Shown here: positions 44,150-55,900 of the stretch, one piece after another
Layout: each line of letters starts with the position of its first letter
Position numbering within the stretch: the first letter of the stretch is position 1
From: Ariolimax columbianus
Lineage: Eukaryota > Mollusca > Gastropoda > Stylommatophora > Arionidae
Length of the DNA stretch: 64,000 nucleotides
Assembly: GCA_036924085.1 (NCBI GenBank)
Contig: JAVGWX010000004.1
Coordinates: 75,891,590 to 75,955,589 of the forward strand
Direction: 5' to 3'
The notes under the pieces: model-generated
The model's input: only the letters and a program-made list of their open reading frames with translations
Database searches by the model: none
Told to the model about the DNA's origin: nothing
Translations under genes and position numbers: made by a program

Positions 44150-44490
44150 TAGTTATTGCCCATCGCAAGCGATGATGGCCACAACATCAGACAGTTTTGT
44201 TTTAATAATGTGATGTGCGCTGTATTTGGATTATAGTGAAGAAGAGAATGCACTGGACATCAATCTCACTCTTGACCAGAGTTACCTTGGATCAGTGGCA
44301 AATCTATTGGTCGAGACAACTGGAGGTAACTCAGGATTCAGGCACTCTGGTCTTATCTCCCATGAGACCAGGGGTCGCTTGAAGCTTGCAGGATTCCATC
44401 GCCCACCGTTTCCGTTTATCACTGTGAGAGGCGAGTTCCTTAACCTCTTGACTTACAGCGACCCCCATTCTACAGGTCAACCAACCACTC
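44150..44490 (-). mobile_element. SINE-D-related fragment
   Basis: ATCTCACTCTTGACC, CATGAGACCAGGGGTCGC and a tRNA-like arm ending in ACAGCGACCCCC, as in 57840-57975. Confidence 0.55.
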
Positions 44491-44564
44491 TATTTGTGAA
44501 ATCTCTCAACCTCCACCTTTTTGTTTTTTTCCCCAAAACCAAACGACAAAAAGGAAAAAAGGGG

Positions 44565-44830
44565 CAAGGATGCAGCAGTGAATGAGCTGACAGCAGCCAG
44601 CAACTCATAATTGATTACTTGCATCAGGGTCAGTGAACTATAGCTGACCGAGACTCTATCCTGCCTCCACATGCGGCGCTGAAAACAACCTGCACTAGTT
44701 ACTAGTACAGACTAGTCAAGGGATGAGGATCGTAGTGGGAAGGCAAACCTGGAACTAAAAAAAAAGCGGGCAGAAAAGTGCAGATATTCGCAGCCTCACT
44801 GTAAACGACGACACGTCACAATGTCCTTTT
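44565..44830 (+). mobile_element. R1-related element
   Basis: GCAGCAGTGAATGAGCTGAC, CTTGCATCAGGGTCAGTGAA, CTGCCTCCACATGCGGC, GGAACTAAAAAAAAAGC and CAGCCTCACTGTAAACGACG. 44831-45690 has no gene; a short repeat at 45055-45085 recurs at 53995-54030. Confidence 0.6.
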
Positions 44831-45689
44831 CAGGATGTCAACCGAAAATGAAAGAAAAAAAGGGCAGGATGTTGACAGGATACAAGAGAATGCAAAGAGG
44901 CCGCTGTACACTATTTCCAAAGATGATTTCAAAACATGCGTTGGGCAATTTACACAACACTGGGCTAAGTGTGGCTTCGGAGGGAGAACTACTTCAATAG
45001 TGATAAACTTACAAATCTATAACTCTTGTACTGCCTTTTTAAAATAAATCCAACCTGGATACTTTTTGATCACATCTTATTCAGTCCCGTCACACTGGAG
45101 GTTGCAAACTATCAAGTCTCTCGGTTCCCTTCATTTTGACCTGAGTATATTGTTAGACATGAGTAGTGATTCCCTCTTGCCTTGGATGATATAGCTCCAG
45201 GAATATATTATTTTTCTTTTCCAGTTGCTTTTAATCAAAAATCGACTTCATTACAATCCGGGTAAATCCATAGGTGCTCTATATCTCCCTCAGTAAATGG
45301 CAAAAGTGTGGATACTGATGGTTCCTGTAGCCTGCTGATTGTACATACTCCTGCTACATCCTACTCGACACATCACTGAATTAAAAACTGCAATATGTGG
45401 ATTGCCAGTTCATAAATTGCAGGTGGTCATTTATTGGCGGCAGAACTTCACACCAATCCATACCCAAATCTCCCACTAAAGGGATTTTTTTCCTATGAAA
45501 TATATAAGTATGTGCATATAATACAAGTACAGTATTCGGAGGCATCCAAGTGGTTTTTCCCAATTTGATGAAAATAGGACTACAATAATCTTACAAGCAT
45601 GAATTAACCTTTTGAACCCTGGCACCTGGTCTGTATCATCTCCAATGTTCCTACTTGCTATGCCAGTTTGTTTATTTTGCGTTCGGCTT

Positions 45690-45910
45690 ATTTCACTATT
45701 CCCACAAGGCAGTGTGCGTTGCACTATGTTTTTATTTTGTGCCTGTCGGCCCAGCGCATCAGACTTCGGCAGGCATTTTATGTAAGGGCCTGCATTTTCC
45801 AAGAGCTTGCTTCTATGGGGTAACCGCTGGTGCTGTGATTGGGGAGCAAATCCAGCACCTTCGGATTGTGAGCCGTGTCACTTAACCACTAGCCCACGCC
45901 GTTCCCTGCT
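45690..45910 (-). mobile_element. SINE-A copy
   Basis: TTATTTTGTGCCTGTCGGCC, GTGCTGTGATTGGGGAGC, and tRNA-like head GTCACTTAACCACTAGCCC. Confidence 0.82.
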
Positions 45911-46668
45911 GTGCCAGTAAATTGAGAAATATATTTATTGAAGAACATCCTGTATCAAGTGTATTTGACACATTAGATCTGATGATGCACCTCCCTGGAC
46001 TGTAGTCAGCCTCCAAGGGAAAGGAACAGTTCTAGCTTGATCACACAGAATAAACACCATCTAAATCTAATTTGTCAGGTTCCAAGTCCTTGAGAATACT
46101 TTCAACAACTTGTTCTGTCATTAGTCTTTCTGTGCGGTCATTTCCCGAAATTTAAAAACTACTTTTCATCACAAAATTCATCAACATAATTTCCTATTTC
46201 GTGAATGTCGCCAAATTTGTTATCTCAGGAAATGTGTGTACTATGTAGACGTCACAATATTATGGCCAAAATCTAAGCAGTACAGCCTGAAATACACCTT
46301 AGAATAATGGTCCACCCATCATACCAATTCCCGGGTGTCTCAAGGAGTGGGGTATTTATGCGCACAAGGGGGCATCTGTGTCACGGGTTCAAAGGCAACT
46401 AAAGAGGGTTGTGCATTGGACTAGCAACTTCATCATGGGGAAAACCAATGCTATTAAAATGGCCACTGTAAAACAAAACAAAAATGCTCAGATACGAATT
46501 TCCTACAAAGAGATCAGTTTTAGTGGTTACAGCAGCAGACAGGATGAACATTGCAGCTTTCTGAAGAACATTTTTAGGAACAACATTACATTATATTCGG
46601 GCCAATATGGTACACTGAAAAAAAAAGCACAATTTTTATCAATAAAGTAAAATCTTCATCTATGTACA
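45911..46668. other. 3' flank of PPP1R2, no separate gene
   Basis: Likely holds the PPP1R2 3' untranslated region on the minus strand. No clear AATAAA follows the stop on that strand within about 150 bp. Confidence 0.4.
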
Positions 46669-46928
46669 CTATTTTGAAAGAGACTTCTTAGATGACTTCT
46701 CACCGACCTGCTTTCCTTTTGTAGATTTCTTACTACCATTGGAAGACTTACGTATTTTGGATTGACTTGTGTCAGGACTTGATGCATTTATATCATCGTT
46801 AAAAATTGTACTTATCATAGGTTGGTCGTCGACATCATCATCCTCTGTCATTAATTTCTTTGCCAACTGCACAGCAGCAAATTCATTATAGTGCATCCTC
46901 CGCTTCATCAGGAAAGCCTTTCTTTTCT
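46669..46928 (-). CDS. PPP1R2: PPP1R2 exon 4
   Basis: 260 nt after acceptor [27 protein letters not shown], then [16 protein letters not shown] and a Ser/Lys-rich end, stop TAG at 46669-46671. Confidence 0.96.
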
Positions 46929-49900
46929 CTGTCAATGAACAATAATAAATGTTTTTGTATCTGTTGATAGACAATTAAAACTTGTCTTTTCCCTATCAAT
47001 TGACTATTAAAAACTATCACAATTTGTAAAAATAAAAAGCACTAAAATATGAAGTAAAAATAAAGTGTGGTGGTGGTTGTGTGTGTTTGCTCAAATAAAA
47101 ATGAGGAGTGGAGAAGTCTGGTTAGGTAAAACATACTGAGCAGACATGTAAGTTGGGTCAAGCAAAACATACTGAGCAGACATAGTCAGGATCAGGCAAA
47201 ACATACTGAGCAGACATGTAAGTTGGGTCAAGTAAAACATACTGAGCAGACATAGTCAGGATCAGGCAAAACATACTGAGCAGACATGTAAGTTGGGTCA
47301 AGTAAAACACACTGAGCAGACATGTAAGTTGGGTCAAGTAAAACACACTGAGCAGACATGTAAGTCGGTTCAAGTAAAACACACTGAGCAGACATAGTCA
47401 GGATCAGGCAAAACATACTGAGCAGACATGTAAGTTGGGTCAAGTAAAACACACTGAGCAGACATAGTCAGGATCAGGTAAAACACACTGAGCAGACATG
47501 TTAGTCAGGGTCAGGCAAAACATACTGAGCGGACATAGTCAGCATCAGGTAAAATACTGACCAAGATGGGATCAAGATGCTGAGCAGTGCATGAGCTGTA
47601 GCGGTCTGTGACATAAAGCTGACGGCTAACTTCAGGTCCAGCTACCCAGACCCTTCTCCACCTCTACGTGGTGATCCTGTATAACAGGCTGCAACAGGAC
47701 AGACTGGCTAAAGAGAAGAGATCAAAGAGGGAAGACTAATCTGGTACCCAAAAAATGCGGACGTGTCAGACTGAAAGGTGCAAATATCGCAGTCAAGCTG
47801 CAAACTCAGATACAACACATTCCTTTCTTCCGACTGCATCTTGCTACTTGCAAAGCCCTTTTCAGGACCTGGTAGCGGGAGTTTGAGAACAAACAAAGAA
47901 GAAGACCAAGACCCCCTCCCCCCAACTCACTTCCACGCAGCTCTCCTAGTAAACAGGGACAGTCAGGTTAACAAGATGGGGATAGGCATGATCTCCGATG
48001 AAGCCAAGCATAGCACAACAGCCTAGAGAACACCCGTCCACCTTCATCAGCACACTTTTGATGCAAGGAAAGCTTTTATTTCATGAAGGTGCAGCATCAT
48101 ATGGGGCATCTATAAAAACAACCCGCTGAATAAACAGAGACAAGCTTGAAAATCCAGTGATATGAAGTTCAATCTTTGTATCCTGTGATAACACCACATC
48201 TCAAAAGCTTCAATTGTTTTTTCATCATTTTTGTTTAGAGTCCATGTTTGAGAGCTGTACTATGCTACGAGGTAGATATGTTTAGTGATTATTCTTCACC
48301 GTAGCTCAATATTGATGCTTTTTGTAGTTAGAAGTTTTTGTTTCTCATGGAATGCTTTTTTTTTTACTACTGCGATCAGAGTTCTAATTTTAATTGTCCC
48401 AAATATGAAAACCTCTATGCTTGTTCTATAATCTGTCTGTCGATACTGATAGATAGTTAATCTTTTAGTTTGTTTGGCTATTACCATCGCTTTTGTTTTA
48501 CTAGCATTTATCCTCATATCAAATGTCTTGGCTGTGTCGTTGATCCTGGTGAGTAGTTTTAAAAAAATGATTTCTCTGTTTCTCCTATGATCATCCGCTA
48601 ATTTGATGGCAATTATTCTTCTCCATTTACCTTGACAACTATGTTGTAATTTCTTGTGGCTTCTGCCATCATCACCTCTGAATACATATTAAATAGGCTT
48701 GGAGATAATAGACATCCCTGTCTCACCTCTTTCTTGGTTACAAAAAAAAAGAAAAACGTATTCATTCATTTCTAAACCTTAATTTCTTAGTCTGGCCTAT
48801 GAACTTGTGTAAAATATACAATCTAGCCATAGTACAGAAACGTTTAAAGCACTAATAGAACTTAGAAACGCGTGTCACTTGGCCCTGAAGTTGGTCACAG
48901 TGAACAGGATTGATTTTTATTTTCTCCCTGATAGAATCAAAAGCTTGACCGTACCAAGGTTTTTACAAACCTATGCGCTCTTCGTCTAGAGACATGCATT
49001 TTAACCGCTTGGTTAATTGCTCCTAGAATAATCTAAAATATACCATTTAATTAATATACCGGGTTGCTCAGTCTCTGCCTAGACCTCTGAGCAAAGTATT
49101 TTTTAAAACTTGTATTCAATGTAATCACAACCGCAGAAGTCCTGAAGACCGTTTGAAGAACCAACGCTTCAGCGGTACACTGGTTGACAAAACCCAGTGT
49201 AGAGATTAGCCACAAAGAACGCCATGCTATCCTACCCGCTGTCTTCTATCCAGGTCATTTTACCTGTGGGTTTCAATCCAGCACATGGCTGATTGTTGAA
49301 CTTCTTTCTGAGGATGTTCAATGTCCATCTTCACTTGCTCTTCTGCTGTATTATTTGTTGTTTTCTTTGCTACAGACCTGTGCTTGCTATTAGCTCTGGT
49401 CACCTAACACAAAGTATGCAAAGAAGACATCTGTTGATGAAGGTCTGCAGTCTGGATATGACACTCTTAGTCGTCACACGCAATGTTTCAGAGCTTTAGT
49501 TCTTAGTTCGACCCGTTCTTTGCCAAGGGGTGGTCACCCTTGAGCGGATCCCAACCCAGGATCCAGTTGTTTTTGGTGCGGGCGCGTGTCGTCCAGTGGG
49601 ATAGTAGTCTGTCTGTTGTGGGGTCGTGTGTGTTATGCTTGTCTAGTGAATCTCGCCAGCAAGTTGGGGGCCATCCCCAAGGAATCTTTTTGTTGTGCGG
49701 GTACCACATGGTGGTTATAGTACTACATATTTTGTCTTGTCTTCCAGCTATATGGCCTGCTCAGCGGCGGTTCAAATCGTTATCGTGCTGTAGGACATCC
49801 TTAATGTGTGACATTCTCCAAATGTGTAGTTCACTTTGCTGCTGTTGTCAGTTTTGTCCACCTGGAATCTTTCAAGAGATGCGTTAGCTGTTCTCAGTTG

Positions 49901-52900
49901 CTTCTCTGCTGCTTTTGTTAGAGACCAGGTTTTGCTACCATAGCAGAGAGCTGGTAGGACTACAGAGTCGAAGATGTCCGCACATAGTCTGGTGTCTTTT
50001 GTGGCGTCTGTTGCTGTCATGATGGAATTGAAGGCTGCCCAGTCTGCCTTTTTCCGTCTGGTGATCTCAGGTTTTATGTTGTTCTCCATGTTGAGTAGCC
50101 TTCCCAGGTAGACATATTCATCAGCATCCTCTGTGGGCATTTAACTCAAGAGTATGGGGTTGGGCTCTGCGAAACAGTTACGCATAGTTCTAGTTTTCCC
50201 TAGGTTTATGGCTCGGCCTGCTTTCCTGCCTTTTGTGTCTAGTGATTGTAGCATCTCTATCGCTTCTAAGGGCGTCTCTGTTATGAGAGCGATGTTGCCT
50301 GCGAATATGAGGTGGTTTAGTAGACTACCGTAGATTTTGATGCCGCAGTTGTCCCAGTCGTTGTACCTCATCGTCGACTCCAGGCATGCAGAGAATAGAT
50401 TTGGCGAGATAGGGTCTCCTTGCCGCACTCCCTTCTCAGTCACAATGGTGATGGGTTGAGTGAATGAGCGGATAACTGTAGTGCATCCTTCGCATCATTT
50501 CTTGAGTCTACTCCTTGCTCGCCCAACGCGGTTTCTGAGCCATAAGACTTAATTTGATATTAACCCATTCAATCCCAGTCCGGCCGGAGACGGCCGCTTT
50601 CGACTCGCTCCCAGACCGACCACGGCCGCTGTGGATATACTGATTTAAATTATTTTTTCTTACGTTTTACCTGCGAATAGACACGCTAAATTTAGCCTTC
50701 ACGTGACTACCGGTAATGGCGGCTCTCATTGCAGTTTACAGATCGTTTCTATCACGTATGGTGTTCGAGCCGTGATTTAAAAAAAATTACCATCAATTTT
50801 CTTCAAAACTTGGTGCGGACTGACGATACTTATGAGTCAGACGATAGCGGTTTCGAATTTGTTGATGGAGTTGAAAAGAATGAGAACGAATCGGACATTG
50901 ATGAGGAATAAGTTCAGGACTTAGAAGATGAAAGTAGCGACGCTGGCCTTGGTAGTGATGACGAATTATCGGTAGAAGACGGTGACAAAGTGACCCGCCC
51001 CACAGGCAGGCCCTAGTGGTGATAGAGAATGGTCAAAGCAACGGAGTAATATCATTATTGAAGGATTTAGTGAGGGAACAGGTCCTGCAGATGACATAGA
51101 TCCAGATTACTCTGCTTTTGATTACCTTTCACTTTCATCATTTCAACTTCAGACCTTTTTTTGAGTACTTGGCAGAGCAAACGAATGCATATGCTGACAT
51201 CAGAATTTTAGGGGAAAAAGATCCTTGAGGAATTAAAATTTGGTGTGCCTCAGATCCTCATACTAGATACCTCTATAACTGAGGTGTATACTGGAAAGTC
51301 AGACATTGGACAAGAAGATGAAAGATGTACTAGTTGCAATGAACCAAGGGAGATTGCTTTTCGCTTGAACATTTATTAGCAAAATTGACAAGAGTGAAAC
51401 AGACATTTTATATTGACACTTTTCTTCTTCTTCACTTGTTTAATTTTTTGCATCCAACATACATGACATGCACAAAAAACATGTGCACAGAAGAGTACCT
51501 CTTCCATTTATCTGTAAACTGGAGTTTGAATCACACAAATAAATTTAAAATTATATTTGTTATTAATTTTATTGCGCAAGCACGTCTAATTTTTGCGAAG
51601 TTATTCCCCTTGCCCTGGGAATTCAATTGTGAGTTTTTCTGATCAGCTGGGATTGAATGGGTTAATGTCTTATTTCTCTGGAAAATGCTGCAATGCTCCA
51701 TATTTGGGAAGAGAGTTGAAACAAATATGGTTTTGCTAATCCTGGTTATGGCAGCATCTTGATTTGTTCTTCCATCTTTGTCAATGGTACTTCATAGATA
51801 GGTACAATTTTTCACTTGCACAATTTTATCTAACCATTAATCGCTTGCGAAGGGGGGTCTCTTTGTTATTTGTTCAGATAATTTTATGTCAGGCATCTCT
51901 AAATCTGGCTTAAGAAACCCTGATACTAGCCCTGCAGCTAGTATAAATTTTGAAATGTTGTTCCTCTACTGTGACTTGATGGAGACATAACACAGAAAAT
52001 ATTGGTTTAAAGAAAATGGATGTCAAAAGAAAAGATTTTCATACTTTTTTCTTCCTCTGTCAAGTTTGATAAATCTATAGCATTTTCATCTTCCTCTTCC
52101 TCTTCGTCATTATAATATTTCCTGTCAACACTTGTTCCGGCATTCATTTCAAGCCTGAAACAATGACCAAAAATAAATTCTTTTTATAACAGAAAGTAAT
52201 TGCATTATAAGGTGACGAGGATTGGTAACGAAACATATGAGCTTACTTTTCTTACATGACACCCCCCCCCCCCCCCCCCCCCCCCCCAATAGCAAGCTTT
52301 CACTTAGTTTCCCTATATCAGTTAGTGGAATGTACATGTTTTCTTCAGTTTTTTGTGCGTACCTATACAGGGTGTTGGTTTTGGAGGGCACTGATGGTAG
52401 TAGTTGCTTTTGCAACTCTGACAACGATGGACAATCCAAAATATGTTTTACTGTTTCGTTTTGTCCCTTGCAGTACAGTATGGTGTATGGTCTGCGTTCA
52501 CTCTGTTTCGGTGTTTGCTCAACAGTAGATGTCTTGTTCACAACCTGAAAATCGTGCTCTAGTTTCTTCACCTCAAATTAGTGATGCTATCTTTGGGATT
52601 CGGTTGTCTGCGTACGGAGCTCTTGCAGCCTGTCAGCCCATTCACTGCTATCTACAGTGTCTGGATTATGATTTTAGTAGTTCTTTGGTTGCTGGAGATG
52701 GTTTGTGGCTTGCTGATTCATGTTTTTGCCAGTTTATCAGTACTTTCACTTCCTCTGATGTGACCTGGTATCCACTGCAGGGTGGTACTGATGTCACAGG
52801 ATGAAACTACTATTATAGATTTAAGAATAACATATGAAATGAGATGCTTACGAAATGCAGTCAGGGTCACTAGAGGAGACAAGAGTGATAAATGAAGCAA

Positions 52901-55900
52901 TCTGTCAGAAAGGGGCATATTTTGACAGAGACAGGATGAAAACAGAATTGATAAATATCCCTAGGGATCTTAAGATGTGGAAATAAATGATTGCTGAGGT
53001 TAGTGACACATACTTTCTTCTGACTTCAATCATCATCATCAGTCCTGTAACCTGGAAAGTCACTGGGGCACCAATACTGCAGATTGTTTGACCAGTTCCT
53101 ACCACTCCACTCGGTTTTGTGCCAGGATATTTGTTGAGCTATGGACCTTCCCGTCCACTCTCTGATGTTGTCTTCCCATCTCTTTTTCTGCCTCCCCCTC
53201 TTACGCTTCCCAGGCTCGGTATCATGCAGGACCATCTTGGTCAACCCAGAAGATCTTGAAACATGCCCATACCCTGTGAGTTTGTGTGTTTTTACCATTG
53301 ACTTCAATAATTTCATTAAAATATTAAACAATTAGGATGATACATACTTTCTTCTATCTTCAATACATTTACATTAAAATGTTAAACAATTAGGATGATA
53401 CATACTTTCTTCTATCTTCAATACATTTACATTAAAATGTTAAACAATTAGGATGATACATACTTTCTTCTATCTTCAATACATTTACATTAAAATGTTA
53501 AACAATTAGGATGATACATACTTTCTTCTATCTTCAATACATTTACATTAAAATGTTAAACAATTAGGATGATACATACTTTCTTCTATCTTCAATACAT
53601 TTACATTAAAATGTTAAACAATTAGGATGATGGCACATACTTTTTTCTGACTTCAATACATTTTAATCCGGGCCAAGTGCATTGCTGGGTACTCCTCAAT
53701 ATGTATCACCACATGCGGATTCGCCCGTTGGCTGTCGATAGCCTACCTACAAGGCAGTCTGTGGTCTTGAAATCATCTTTCCTTCTCCTATCTGAATTGA
53801 AACATATAACTTACGGGCTTCATCAGCCCAGTGCCATCTGTTTTTGGGGTGCCAGAGACGCACACATTCTCCTGTTAGACCCACACCCTATAGTGGAATA
53901 CGAACGACTAAGTCAAGTCAAACTAAGGAGGGTTGCATATGGAACCAGATACCCCAACCTATTGGTTTGCTGCCCCGAAAAAAATAAGGTAGGATACTTT
54001 TTGATCAGACCTCGCATGGATTGTTTCTATAGCTTTCTTTCAAACTTGAGATGGCTACTCCATAAAGAATCTTCTTCCCTTGAGGAGCCACTCACCTCTT
54101 ATAACATGTCCGCAGTGTGGCATTGGCACTAGACTCATTTGTCACATGAAAAGTCCTCACTGAAACAACTCGATTAAACCAATAATTAAATGGTAAATAA
54201 TCAAGCATAACATTTTTATTTTTTTGCATTCGCCTTATTTTTCTATTCCCCAAGACGATGTGCATTGCACTATGATTTCATTTTGCACCTGTCGGCCCAG
54301 TGCATCCGACTTCAGCATGCATTTTATGTAAGGGCCTGCTTCCTCCTGCATTTTCTAAGGGTTTAATTCCCTGGGGTAATGGCCGGTGCTGTGATTGGGG
54401 AATGAACCCAGCACCTTTGCATTGTGTGCCATGTCATTTAACCACTAGCCCATGCTGCCCCCTTCATAATATGATAACTATAAACCCTTACTTCATTAAT
54501 AACACTTCTGGGTCCAAAACAACATCTGAACTTTGGCTTCCATGTTTGTCCTGAGATAAGTCATCATCACTGTCTGATTGTACTGCTCTGTTGAAGGGGG
54601 TAGAGGGTTCTTCCACTTTCATGTGTCCATAATCTTTGTCTGCTGGATGGTATGTGGCTAAAATATTCATTTCATCCCACTCAATCTCCTTTTTACTGAA
54701 AATATACAGGAATGTTACCAGATCATTGTCTCTGGACACCAATTTATGTGTTGCAAACTGTATAAAGCATTAGATAGATCTAGATTGGAGAGGAGATATA
54801 AACATGCTGGAAAGGATACAGAAAAAATCAACAAAGCTGATAGTGGGATTCCAGAATTACAATTATGAGGAAAGACTCAGAAATACCGGCCTAGTGTCTA
54901 GAAAAAAGAAAGAATTCAAGAAGACCTAATACAGGTTTATAAAATAAAACAAAGGAACGGATAAATTAGGATATAACAAGTTTTTCAAAATACAACCACC
55001 TACAAGAACAAGAGGGCATAGCTACAAATTAACTAAAAGAACGTCCAGATTAGATATTAGGAATTTTTTTTTCTCGTCAGAAAGTGGCGAATGCTTGGAA
55101 TGCATTGCCCCAGGAGGTAGTGGAGGCAGGGACAATTAATGCTTTTAAGAAAAGATTGGATGCGAATAGCTTTTAGAGCAAGGAAATGTAAATGAAACTG
55201 GTTGTATACAGACTCTGCAGAGGCTTCTAAACCAGTATAAAGATGTTAAATTAAAGTTAATAAGAAAATGAAGTTGCAGTGGAAGGATATGCTCTGTTCT
55301 ACACAAGTGACAACCCCACATTAATTAGGCTTATGATGTTCAAAGCTATTTGTGATGAGCTGAGTTAACTTTTGACATAGTGGATTATAGTGGCTCATTT
55401 TACATCCTGAGGCTTGCTTGAGATGGTGATCTAGTGTAGTCCTTGTAGTGTAATATGAAACTCCTCAGTAAGTTCACGACTATACAGGTTGTTTATGTAT
55501 TCTGTGTACTTTAGACCTTTTTATCCTTGAGGAACCTCAGCACACAAATTATTATATCCACAACCCAGTCTCTTACCTATCTTGTCGAGGTTGGACAACT
55601 TGTTCGGTCTAATAATCTAGGAAACATGTCAGTCGGAGTTCTACTTCTGGCAGGGTCACCTAAACCAGACAGGCTCTATAAGAGCAACCAGAATAAAAGG
55701 CTGGGGAGCAGAGGAAGCCATATAGATGTAGCTGCAGAACCAACCAGCATGTGGTATATGCTCTGGGCTGCACCAATCTACCAACATCTTATGAGTCAAA
55801 TGCATTCTTGTCTCATTCTTTGCTGTTTGTCCTCTTATCAATTATCCCCATGGATGATGAAGAGATACAGAACAAAGGACATTGCACTTCTGCCCCTTCA

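Noticed and set aside
44226..44585. 119-codon plus-strand open frame
   Set aside because: Overlaps a SINE-D-related repeat in the antisense direction; the end is low-complexity Lys-rich sequence.
47158..47452. Membrane-like repeated protein frames ([12 protein letters not shown]...)
   Set aside because: They are translations of the R2-head minisatellite, not a gene.
53677..54132. 151-codon plus-strand open frame
   Set aside because: Part of it recurs at 45057-45072, so it is probably a repeat; no coding motif is visible.
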